64,000 bases of DNA from Blattamonas nauphoetae (lineage: Eukaryota > Preaxostyla > Oxymonadida), in the NCBI GenBank assembly GCA_033064195.1, contig JARBJD010000003.1, forward strand, positions 620,001 through 684,000. The letters are read 5' to 3'. Positions 22,175 to 31,489 of this stretch are shown here, in pieces. A program made the position numbers and the translations under genes. The notes under the pieces are model-generated. The model saw only the letters and a list, made by a program, of their open reading frames with translations, did not search any database and had not been told where the DNA came from. Numbering within the stretch: position 1 is the first letter of the stretch; every line of letters starts with the position of its first letter.

Positions 22175-23233
22175 ATGGATTTGACAGATCAATTCCACAC
22201 TCTCTGCGCGGCAGACCCTGACATCCAACCGCCAGTTCCATTTTCAACCGCAGATGCTGATGATCTCTTTCTTCAAGATTGTATAAAAATTGCTGATCGT
22301 ATCAAAACTGAACACAACAATCTCCTCAGCTATTCACCGTCATACACCAGCATTTACTCATTTCCGGTTGCTGAATTCGAACCAATGAGTGAAGAGAAAA
22401 GAGATGCACTTGCTTTACACTTCCGTGCGTTCTTACGCGAGACAACAGTCACCATCAAAAGTTTGGAGGAAGAGATCACTGGATTTGTTGATCAACAGAA
22501 AGCCGGGATTCTTTTCTCAATCTTTAAAAGTAAAGCACAGCGATCTGCAGAGATCGAAGAATTAGCAGAAGTAATAAAAGCACGACAATCCATGATCACG
22601 TATCTCCTGCACGCTCTCAGCGAAACAACAAAACTCTTCCAAACAATCACTTCTGTTCGAACTTATATTGATCAGAAAAGCTCTCTTGCCTTTCGTCTCA
22701 AGCCTATCCTTCATACTGAATCATCAAAACAAGAACAGAGCTCTCAAGAGAAGCAAATCAAGAAAACTCTTATGAACAGGTCACTCGCATCTAGACACGA
22801 CAATACAGCAGTTCCGACCATCTCTGGAGACGAACAAATTGCTCCATCTTCATTTGTTCCTCTGGATTCAGACGACGCTCAACAGATGGAACTCGAGAGC
22901 AGACAGGTCATGGATCGATACCTAAAAGTTCAGTGTGACGTCTTCATCTCCCATATTTTCCAGGAAAACACACCAAATAGTGAAAGATATTGCAATGCTC
23001 TCTGAAGCCCTCAAAGAGATGGTGATTGAACAAGAACACAAAATTGACATCATTGCTGAGCTTACTGACATGGCCGAACATTATGTGAGAGAGGGAACAA
23101 GCTTGATTAGGAAGGTTTGGTCATTCTTTGTCTCAAATTCTCGCAGGCGGCAAAACGATGGTCCCTTCGACGATGGATAGCGTATGTGTACCTTGCACTG
23201 GGGGGTTTACTTCTTTTGCGTGAAATTTTCTGA
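22175..23233 (+). CDS. Syntaxin-18/Ufe1-type Qa-SNARE of the ER
   Basis: Three exons joined by a 31-nt intron (22933-22963) and a 33-nt intron near 23115-23147. The N-terminus (MDLTDQFHTLCAAD..., DLFLQDCIKIADRIKTEHN, LHFRAFLRETTVTIKSLEE) matches the syntaxin-18 N-terminal domain. The Qa SNARE helix is HQIVKDIAMLSEALKEMVIE then QEHKIDIIAELTDMAEHYV, with Q at the zero layer. A single C-terminal anchor follows (WIAYVYLALGGLLLLREIF). Ufe1/syntaxin-18 receives retrograde Golgi-to-ER vesicles. The SNARE core appears only when the 31-nt intron is removed, which fixes that splice site. Confidence 0.88.
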
Positions 23234-23369
23234 ACATTAATTGTGTATTTGTGTTCGTTCTTAATTCCCCTTCATTTCATCTCATTTTCTGAAACAAATC
23301 ATCGAATAACTGACAAACTTCTCTGCACATGTCGAAGAACTCAAAGCGGAGGAGAGAAAATGCGTCATT

Positions 23370-24377
23370 TCATCTTCTTCCTTTCCCTCGCTTTGACTTG
23401 GTAGTGGGTTTTTTCTCTCGGCCCTTCTTTGGTTTTTCTCCTGATAATTGGCAATCAGTCCAAATTGGCAACCCTTGGAATACCTGACCTGACGGTAGGT
23501 TGATGAGTTTAGCCATTTCTTCTTTCATTCCTGAGCAATCGATGCGGAGTAGGTCAACTTCTACACTCACCCTATCCTGCTTGTGGAATGAATACATAGC
23601 ATCGATTTGATAATCATATTGACCCACAGGAGTGCAAGATAACCCCCACTTTTTGACTGTGTTCACGATATGCTGAGAACAGAATGACAGATAAGAGATA
23701 CCTTTCGTGTGGATGATTTATGGAGTGAGAAGACAGAACCTTGGCAAAGAAGACAAGCAATTCGGAGAAATTCTAAATCAGCTCCAGATTTCCTCGTTCC
23801 AAAAGGTGGATTCATGAGAACTGTATCGAAGAGCGGGAGTGTCGGAGGCGATTGAAGAACAGGGAATTCAGATTCAGGAGTATCTGACAAAGACAGTTTT
23901 GCGTTGATAATTTGTGGGAGGAGAAGAGTAGGGAGAGATTCAAATACATCTGCTCGTATGAACTCAATTGATACATCGGCATGCTCAGCATTCGATTGAG
24001 CAATGGATAATGCACTATCATCAATGTCAACTGATGTTACAGTTCTGAATGACTATGAATCACAAAAAAATGGTAGACAGTGCATCAAGAATCTTGGCTC
24101 CAATTCCGAGGATACCTGGCCCACAACCTGTGAAAAATATGAGAGAACGATTAGCAATACCAAGATCAAGAATATTTTTGCCAACAATACAATCGAGCTC
24201 CATTGCATGCAACAGTAGATGTGCGGCAACATAAGCAGGTGTGTTGTACTTAATCGAAGATGAAGAGAGGGATACATGATGGAAATGGGGTTAAACTTGT
24301 TCAAGTGCTATATCTGGAGATTGAAATCCGTCGAGCTGCTCTAGTCGAGATTGAAGCTGCTTCAAGCGAATTGACAT
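23370..24377 (-). CDS. METTL5-type 18S rRNA m6A methyltransferase
   Basis: Several exons from ATG 24377: MSIRLKQLQSRLEQLDGFQS then PDIALEQV, as in METTL5 (LKELESxLQQVDGFxxPxxxLEQY). Later exons hold TPAYVAAHLLLHAMELDCIV, the SAM-binding segment around ILDLG...GCGPGILGIGAKILDAL, and VTSVDIDDSALSIAQSNAEH. The catalytic NPPF motif is LFDTVLMNPPFGTRKSGADL, followed by VFSLHKSSTR. A β-rich end with a Lys/Arg-rich tail (KPKKGREKKPTTKSKRGKG) follows. METTL5 with TRMT112 methylates an adenosine of 18S rRNA. The start is 13 bp from the divergent sirtuin start. Confidence 0.88.
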
Positions 24378-24390
24378 AATTAAGGGCAAA

Positions 24391-25908
24391 ATGTCAGAAC
24401 CACCAAAACAGGCGTTCACCATTTCGAAACGAACAGATAATGATGCAGGAAAGATTTTAGAGATGCTCAAATCAGCAAAGAACGCAATTGTGCTAACCGG
24501 ACAAGCCCTCAATCTCGAAGCTGGCTTGGACGACCTGGAAGTAAGACAAACCACACAACAGAGCAATGATACAATTTCATCAGTGCCATTGTCACTACGG
24601 AGAGAACAAGCTGCGCCGACTCCATCGTATATGACAATTGCTGAACTTTTCAAGCGAGGTATTTGTTCAACTTTTTTTGGTCTTTATGGTGACTAATCCG
24701 TTGTAAATGATGAAAAAATCGAACAAAACTTGACTCTCCTTCATCTTTATGCCAATTTGATCATTCTAGGTCTCATTAAGAACGTAATCACAACAACAAT
24801 CGAAGGTCTTCATCAACGCTCTGGAATTCCACAGCAAAACGTCTTTGAAGTTTTTGGAAACTGCTTTACAGAATTCTGCCTTTCCTGCAAAGCAACGTAT
24901 CGCCGCGACTATGACGTCACGAGTCCTCTTTCGCAATCTTTATATCTTCCCGTTCCTCCACCCTCTCATAATTCTGATGAAAAGGAAACACCTGTCCCGC
25001 CCCCTCTTGATGGTCATCTGACGGGTCGGACATGTACTGCAGCTGCTAAAGGAAAGTCTGGAGAGTGTGGAGGACGCCTAAGAGATATGATCGTCCACAA
25101 CGGTGACAACCTCACCTCAGCATTTGCGAAAGCATTGGAAGCGTCTCAACAGGTTTGATTTTACTTTTTCTCCATCTTCTTAGAGCGATCTTTTTATTTG
25201 CATTGGTGATTCACTCTCGATTTCTCCGATCTGTGAATTGCCAGTTGTTGCCAAGCAGAAAAGGGCAAAACTTGTTATTATCAATACATCACCGTATTTT
25301 TCTCATTTTGACCAACATTCACCAGCACACCTCTTGATCCAGTCGCAGATTGCACACTCCATCTCCACTCGATGAATCTCGCCATGAAACTCCTCATGAA
25401 CAAGATGGATGTTGAAATCCCATCTTTCACTCTCCGAAAACAAGTTTTTGTTGGAAATGATTTTGAAGAACTTGTTGAAGCTGATCGTCAATACTTCGAT
25501 GAACAAAACAGGTCAGTTCTCTTCCAATCCAATTTTTTGCTCATTCAACTTCTTTTTCTTCCTGTCAGAGTTTCTTTCTTTTATTATTTCTATGTGAATT
25601 TCCATTCTAAGGTATCGATGGACTGTTTTCGTTCAATCACCTCCCAACACACAATCCTCCCTTCAATCCTTTATTGAATCTGTTGATTTCACATTCCCTC
25701 CAAATTCATTCAAGCAAACCACGATCACATTGAAACATCCACCATTTCAGGTGACACGAGTTGGGCATACACCCTTTGATGTGAGGGTAGACCTTCATGT
25801 TGTCGCAAACAGCACTCGAAACACTATTCATCTTAACCACAAGCTAGCATTAGTGAAGGGAGGATCTGCGTTTATCGCAAACATTGATTTGACCGGCCTC
25901 ATTGAATG
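24391..25908 (+). CDS. SIRT6/7-like sirtuin, catalytic motifs lost, with YEATS-like C-terminal domain
   Basis: Five or so exons. A class IV sirtuin layout is clear: NAIVLTGQALNLEAGLDDLE, APTPSYMTIAELFKRG, TTTIEGLHQRSGIPQQNVFE, VFGNCFTEFCLSCKATY, RTCTAAAKGKSGECGGRLRD, LFICIGDSLSISP, LVIINTSPTPLDPVADCTLH and MKLLMNKMDVEIPSFTLRKQ. Active sirtuins have GAGISxxxGIPDFRG, QNVDGLH and HGN. Here these read GQALNLEAGLDDLEV, TTIEGLH and FGN, so the catalytic His is Phe. The zinc cysteines (CxxC, C, C) remain. After the Rossmann part follows a β-rich region: RWTVFVQSPPNTQSSLQ, LKHPPFQVTRVGHTPFD, IHLNHKLAL. This resembles YEATS and also the C-terminal extension of plant SRT1. A pseudo-enzyme scaffold or reader on chromatin is likely. 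Confidence 0.8.
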
Positions 25909-26157
25909 ATTTTACACTTCACTCTTCTTTTCTCTGTTTTGGATCTGTTGTCTGATTTCTAGAATGGCATAAGACTCATATCAATGCACCTATCCTGAGA
26001 AACTCCACAATAAACGGATATTGCTGAAGAAGGAAGATATTTGAAGATTGTCGGAAGAAGTGTGAATGAAGAGAGAATGAATGAGTGTTGTGAACTAATA
26101 TCCAGTAATTTCAAAGGTTGAAGGGGTTGTCTTTGATTAATGTGGAAATTTGTCGAT

Positions 26158-26592
26158 TTATCCTGTTCTGAGGATAAGGTGAACACCAGAATCGGTTGAG
26201 ACAATATCACTCATTTGGTTCACTTGAAGAGCAAATGATGCGTCCTCAAATGGTTTTTGCATTTGTCCACGGGTAAAGAAATTCAGATCACCTCCATTTC
26301 GAGCAGATCCACAGTCAGAAAATTCTTTGGCGATTTCAGCGAATTTTTTCTCTCCTGATTTGATTTGTGCTTCATAACCTATACAAAAAACCGAAAAGGA
26401 GAGATAGTGAAAAAGAAGTGAGGTGAAAACCCTTGAGAATTTCGATTGCTTCTTCTTTCGTTCTCGTGATTTTTGGCTCTCTCCATGACGATGGGTTTCT
26501 AAAAATGAAAGTAATGAATCCGAAAAGCAAGAAAACACCGACCTGGATTTATTGTGCTTTACAAGAATGTGACTGCAGCGAACTTGAGACAT
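26158..26592 (-). CDS. Pin1-type parvulin peptidyl-prolyl isomerase without WW domain
   Basis: Three exons from ATG 26592: MSQVRCSHILVKHNKSR, then NPSSWREPKITRTKEEAIEI and GYEAQIKSGEKKFAEIAKEF. SDCGSARNGGDLNFFTRGQM and FEDASFALQVNQMSDIVSTD follow, ending GVHLILRTG and stop. This is a full parvulin domain with the catalytic SDCGSA (Cys), the two His (SHIL, VHLI) and the phosphate-binding Lys/Arg stretch of Pin1 (KHNKSRNP, SWRE). The WW domain of animal Pin1 is absent, as in plant Pin1. It isomerises pSer/pThr-Pro bonds. An in-frame upstream ATG at 26637 would add 15 residues. Confidence 0.93.
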   Translation of the reverse strand: MSQVRCSHILVKHNKSRSVFSCFSDSLLSFLETHRHGESQKSRERKKKQSKFSRVFTSLLFHYLSFSVFCIGYEAQIKSGEKKFAEIAKEFSDCGSARNGGDLNFFTRGQMQKPFEDASFALQVNQMSDIVSTDSGVHLILRTG

Positions 26593-26649
26593 GGGTTGAT
26601 GTTGTTGTGGGACGAGTGACGACTCCATGGGATTCACTTAACGTGGGGA

Positions 26650-28782
26650 CACACTATTACATTCCAATACATTCATCTCCCTCCAACACTGGATAATTTT
26701 TAAAATTACGCCGCACAGTCTCTTCCCTCACAACTTTGTCAAGGCATTTGCCAAGGTTCCACCTAACAGCTCGTTCCCTTAAGCCCTCGTGAAACCTTTC
26801 ACAGAGACAGACTACTTTCCTGATGTGTGTGTCCATCGCTCAGATATCTTCACACACATCTTGCGGGAGTACAGAGCTCTAAAAATCAGATCTCTTTCGG
26901 ACACAGCGGACACATACACATCCAACACAAGTCTTCATCCACTCGACAAACTCCGAATGGACTCCCTGAGGAAGGCTCTCACTCATCGTCTGTATTCGGG
27001 TGTGCCAAAGGAAGTAGAATTAATGGATGAGATAGCGTTTGAAGAATTGTTGAATTCAATCCGCAAGAATAGCTTGATAACAATCCTCCCATCACCTCTC
27101 TTTGTATCAGGCTTGATTGTCGAATTGCAATCGAACTCACAGTTGCCAATCGGATAAATCACATCCATCCTTGGATGCGATCTCTCAACAGCAACCACTG
27201 TTCAACTGTTCCTCGCACGGTATGGTTGGGACACAGCACCATTCTCACAGAAAATTCTCGCTGAGCTTCCTCCTCCGACATTCAGACCTCAACGAGATTC
27301 TCCTGAATACCAAACGAGACGCTCATTTCACAGCCATCGAGTCTACACCATCGATCCAGAGGAATCAAAGTATTTGGACGATGCCATCTCTGTCGGTCAA
27401 TTCACTGATCCCATCCGACTCCCTGAACATCTTCGGGAGCAGTTGGACACTTTTCACAAAATTGGTGTTCACATCGCTGATGTGACTCATTTCCTACAGG
27501 CTAACAGCCCACTCGACAAACTTGCCCAACATCGCTCCACATCACACTATCTGGTTGGATCTGTCATCACGATGTTGCCAAAACTTCTTTCCAACAGCCT
27601 CTGCTCCCTCGAGCCAGGGGTTGATCGGTTCAGCGTCAGTGTGACGTTTGTTGTCGACGGGGAGGGCGAGATAGTCGAAGGAAGCAGCATTTGGGTCGGT
27701 CGATCGATCATCCAACCGTTCTATCCTCAAAATCTTGATCATCCAGAATTCTTGACGTCTCTCGTCTCAAAAGATCCTCTGCCTGGAAACGGTTGCGGAC
27801 TGGAGTCTCATCAGCTCATCGAAGAGTTCATGCTTACTGCTAACCGCCTCGTTTATGCATTCGTCTACAGCGTCTTCCCCAACCACACCGTTGTCCGCAC
27901 TCAGCAACATCCGCATCTTGCGCTCATCTCCCAATTGACCTCCATCAACACTCAATTCGGGTTGGGAATCAATTTCAATCACAGTCCATCTTCGAACGAG
28001 CAGTTTGCTCAAATCACCAATTCGTTCCAGGAAGCAGCTGCGACACTCCCAGTCCCAATTCGTGAAGGGATTAATTGCCATCTCCAGTCGTGGATGCAAA
28101 GTGCGAATTACTCTCCAACCGCATCTCCGAAGTGATGAAAAGAGACAATCAGATGTAAAATCGAGCTCTTAGCTGTGTTGGACTTGTCACCAACTTCGAG
28201 AAAGGATGAATGTCCATCAACGTCCCTGGACTGAACATTCGAAGCCAACTTCTCTCCAAAGACGATCTCCACATCAACCACGGAATCCCAACCGACCAAT
28301 CTCTTCCTGTCATTCTTAATCACGCCATAGCCAAACTACTCTCACCTCCAATGACACCAGAGATACCGTATTCCATGCTACGCATCCGCACACAGTTGGC
28401 CCCAGAGCCAGAATTCCCAGCCCCTTCTCCTTCCTTCTCCGACGACCCTGAAATGGATTGTACGATGCTTCTTGATGCTCTGTCTTTCCCCTTCCTTTCC
28501 ACATCTTCCAACTGTGTCAAACGAGCACTACCAACATCGCACACTCCGCTGTTTTGCCTCAAAACCAACATCAGGGATATTTGTCTCTTCGAAAGAGTGA
28601 AAGTGCTCGTTCGACCAGTTTCAATTATTCTTGACGGAGAAAATGCTAAACCTCCTGGATATTCATTGACTGTTGTCGAATTTCTTGAACATAGGTTGGA
28701 ATCAAATGTCGAAATTGTTCCTCTAACAAAACAACAGCTACCAGGAATTCCAATGAAACAACGAGACCAAAAACCACACTAA
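26650..28782 (+). pseudogene. Broken RNase II/RNB-family gene (DIS3-like 2 related)
   Basis: One long frame carries RNB signatures: ILGCDLSTATTVQLFLARYG, WDTAPFSQKILAELPPPTFR, VYTIDPEESKYLDDAISVGQ, IGVHIADVTHFLQANSPLDK, VGSVITMLPKLLSNSLCSLE, DRFSVSVTFVVDGEGEI and LIEEFMLTANRLVYAFVYSV. It is interrupted by TAA at 26780-26782 and 27155-27157, and by TGA at 28207-28209 after a likely 41-nt intron. No GT-AG pair of suitable length removes the 27155 stop. One of the four metal Asp (DxxARDLDD) is Tyr (DPEESKYLDD). The YTHFTSPIRRY block that completes the RNB site is missing. The S1-like end (LFERVKVLVRPVSIILDGE) survives. Codon use still looks coding, so decay is recent, or the stops are read through. 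Confidence 0.7.
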
Positions 28783-29732
28783 TCTTGTATCATTTTAAAC
28801 TTTCTCGACTTTCATGATCTGTTTTCTTTTTTTTACGATTCATTTCTCCCATGAAAAGATAAGTGGGATGATCTAGTCGAATCGATAACCTCTGAAACTT
28901 ACTCAATGAAGTACATCGGATTTTTCCTCACATACCATGTTAATTGTCTTTCCCATGATAAATCAATCGACATTCGCATACAAAAAACTCACCCCTTTTC
29001 GACTGTGACAAAACGATCTGCAATTCACCCCCCTTCGAAGGAAATGTTTTCGCTCCTCAAAGTCTCTGTCATTCACGGGTCTAGTCTTTACGAAACCCCT
29101 ACAGTTTATCTTTCACAACAATATTCTTTCCTTCGCCATGTTGGACAACTGACCACCCAATCCCCAATTCATCGTAGATGATTCGAATCTTCATAATAAT
29201 ATTGATCCTTCTCCCAACGGTTGGTTTATTGTGCTTTTTTTCCTACTTTTTATCTCATGTAAGATCATTCTAATACTTTCCAGTTCTGTCAAAAACTGCT
29301 CCGTCGAAATGTTCACATCGATTTTTTCACGGAGATCTAATCGGTATTATTCAATTTATACTGTTCTTTCCGAAACGTTACTCCATTTTTTTCAGATTCT
29401 GTACGTCTACAATTTTTTTAATCCGTGTTCAAGAACAAAACTTCATTGCTCACCTACTGATGATTTATTCGGATATACACACAGTTTCTGAGGTTAAAAC
29501 CATTTTTATTCATTATATATCGATTTATTCTCCATCGATTATATCATACATTCATCCTTGTCTTGAAAATTGATTTGCATTTGTGAATAGTGCTTTTTCC
29601 TCTCTAATATCCAAGTAAAGGTGACCAAATCAACCATCTTTCTCTTAACAAGTGATTTACATCCAGTACAGACAAAACTTGGATCTACGTCAAAGGAACG
29701 GGAACGAGTCCCGCTCAATCATTGACGGAATC
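28783..29732. other. Long non-coding stretch upstream of CDC50
   Basis: Nearly 1 kb with no recognisable gene. Short open frames exist near 28906-29181 and 29231-29491. One hydrophobic piece (MIRIFIIILILLPTVGLLCF) near 29179 could be a membrane segment, but no frame continues it. I cannot connect these into a gene. The right part leads into the hairpin cluster at 29695-29830. Confidence 0.45.
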
Positions 29733-29829
29733 GAAAAATTAAGTCACCCCGAAGGGGATGAAGAGGACAGACTGGATTTAACCAGTTCACCGCAATCCTT
29801 ACTCAAAAGTTTGAGCCTGTGACATGACG
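29733..29829 (-). ncRNA. Candidate structured small RNA with T-run terminator
   Basis: Four perfect short stems sit close together: GTCA 29743-29746 with TGAC 29820-29823 closing the unit, CCCC/GGGG 29747-29757, ACTGG/CCAGT 29771-29786 and CTCAA/TTGAG 29802-29815. A fifth (CGGGA/TCCCG, 29699-29713) lies just outside. On the minus strand the closing stem is followed by TTAATTTTT (T5 at 29734-29738), like an RNA polymerase III stop. GGTTAAATCC inside resembles a B box with one mismatch. It does not fold as a standard tRNA and I could not match it to U6, SRP, RNase P/MRP or 5S RNA. The family is unknown. Minus-strand transcription is inference. Confidence 0.4.
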
Positions 29830-29902
29830 ATTCAATTTACGTTTAAACCAATATGTTAGTGTAAGTGTTGTGGGCAGGATCTATCTATCTCATCAAGAAG
29901 GC

Positions 29903-31017
29903 ATGAGTACTCCACCAAAAATGCGTAAACGTGTAGAATTCTCTTTTCATATCTTTTCAGGCGATATGTTCACTCAACAACAAATGCCTGGAGTCTCACC
30001 ACGCCTGTCACCACTTCAGCTCGTTATTGTCTTGTCGGTGATCTTTGTTGTCTTCATCGCACTTGGAGTTCCTATTTCCATTCAATCGTCGAGGGTATTG
30101 CGTTTCTTTTGCTTACACATCTAGCTCTACGAAAAAGTGATCCCTTATCACACAGATCCAGAAGGAGCAATCCAGAAATCGTTCAATGTCAAAAAAAATG
30201 TTAATGGTCCTGTGTATGTGATGTATCAACTGGAAGATTACTACCAAAACCATCGAAGATTCGTGAATTCACGAAATTACGACCAACTGAAAGGAAAAAA
30301 GATCTCTGATCAACAATTATATGGTATAATCTCTTCCATCCGCTTATCTCCCTCAGATTGTGATCCTAGGCTTACCAAAGATGATGATCCACACATCAAT
30401 CCTTGCGGAATTGCAGCTCAGATGTTGTTCAATGATTCATACACCCTGAAAAAAGACGATGGTACTGGCCTTTTTTCTCCAGTTCAATGGGTTCGTGATG
30501 ATCTTGTTTGGAAGTCCGATCGCGTATAAAACTCTTTTTTAGTCATCGTCATTTTTCAGAAGCTCTTCAAACGCTCAGATGACGCTTGGACAGATGTATC
30601 AAAAGATGATTTCATCGTTTGGATGAAAACTGCTGCTCTTCCAGACTTTCGGAAACCATACGCTCGACTTCCAAACGGTCTTCCAGCTGGAGATTACATC
30701 GTCGAGATTTCGAACAGTATGACATTCCTCTTTGAGGATCTTCTTTTCTAAGTTTATACTGCCACAAAAGGTCCCAAATCAATTGTTTTTTCTCAACATA
30801 CATGGTTTGGAGGAAAGAATCCTTTCATTGGTGTCTTTCTTCATTATTCATCGTCAAACAGGAATTCTATTTTTGGTTGTTGGAGGAACATGCGGTCTTC
30901 TTGCTTTATTGATTGGGCTCAAGGCGTGTCTTTGTCCACGAAAGTTTTCTGAAGCTGATCTTCAATCCCTCATGGTTTACCTCACATTTTCTCAAATTCC
31001 TCCAGAAAGATCAATAA
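29903..31017 (+). CDS. CDC50/LEM3 (TMEM30) P4-ATPase beta subunit
   Basis: Eight short exons joined by tiny introns, including 31-nt ones at 30831-30861 and 30975-31005. Recovered pieces: MSTPPKMRKRDMFTQQQMPG, a first membrane span (LVIVLSVIFVVFIALGVPIS) and VYVMYQLEDYYQNHRRFVNS, the family-defining YQNHRRYVxSR. Also NPCGIAAQMLFNDSYTL, DDFIVWMKTAALPDFRKPYA, LPAGDYIVEIS, HTWFGGKNPFIG and a second span ILFLVVGGTCGLLALLIGL. It ends LQSLMKDQ and TAA. CDC50 proteins escort lipid flippases out of the ER and are needed for their activity. The topology (two spans, large lumenal loop with Cys) is canonical. Confidence 0.92.
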
Positions 31018-31260
31018 CAACGGCGCCTTTGACTTTTCTTCGTTGGAACACCCTCATTATTTGGAGGGTTTCGTTTCTCTTGATTCATAAAATGTTGATG
31101 TTTCATTGTACTCCTCTGGAAAGGTGGTGGACGAATGGAAAACCAAGTTTCTTGAAGGGGCAGCGACAGTTGCGTCCATATTCCTGATTTTAGCGGTGAA
31201 TCCAAGACAAAGCCATCTTTCTGAAAGGATGTTCTCCTATCAATATGCACAGTAGGTGAC
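31018..31260 (+). pseudogene. Possible remnant of a TBP-like repeat
   Basis: Directly after CDC50 one plus-strand frame reads GAFDFSSLEHPHYLEGFVSL, a TAA, then NVDVSLYSSGKVVDEWKTKF and VASIFLILAVNPRQ. This lines up with the second repeat of TATA-binding protein (FSSYEPELFPGLIYRM, then LLIFVSGKVV and an IYPIL helix), keeping FSS, G, SGKVV and the hydrophobic helix. Only half a TBP saddle is present, with in-frame stops, so if the resemblance is real it is a remnant. The match is by eye and weak. Chance similarity remains possible. Confidence 0.25.
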
Positions 31261-31489
31261 AGAGTCCGCACCCGGCTACTCCACAAATCAATCAGTCCGT
31301 ATTCTTCAATTTCATTCTTTTCGTTTCTTCTCAGATGAAGATTGCTGATGTAGATGGTGGGAGCCTGACACACTCAGTGAATGTTCAATCACGAGTCGAT
31401 TCATGGAGATCAGCACTGAAGACAGTGAGATCAGTGAGTAATGAAGAGAAGAAGGCTAAGAAATATTGAGTTATCGTCTCGTGAAATGT

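Noticed and set aside
24391-25908. Reading the sirtuin C-terminus as a wholly new gene fusion
   Set aside because: Plant SRT1-type sirtuins appear to carry a similar β-rich extension, so I report it as YEATS-like and possibly a family trait rather than a unique fusion.
26780-28209. Reassigned genetic code (TAA/TAG as glutamine, as in some oxymonads and ciliates) to explain stops in the RNB gene
   Set aside because: eEF1B, LysRS, NMD3 and USP39 end in TAA and eS17 and kinesin in TAG, mostly at family-typical C-termini. One of the RNB stops is TGA, so reassignment of TAA/TAG would not repair the frame anyway.
29743-29823. Standard tRNA in the hairpin cluster
   Set aside because: The outer stem is only 4 bp, the T-arm-like hairpin has a 6-nt loop and sits mid-molecule, and an extra CCCC/GGGG stem follows it. 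No cloverleaf can be drawn.
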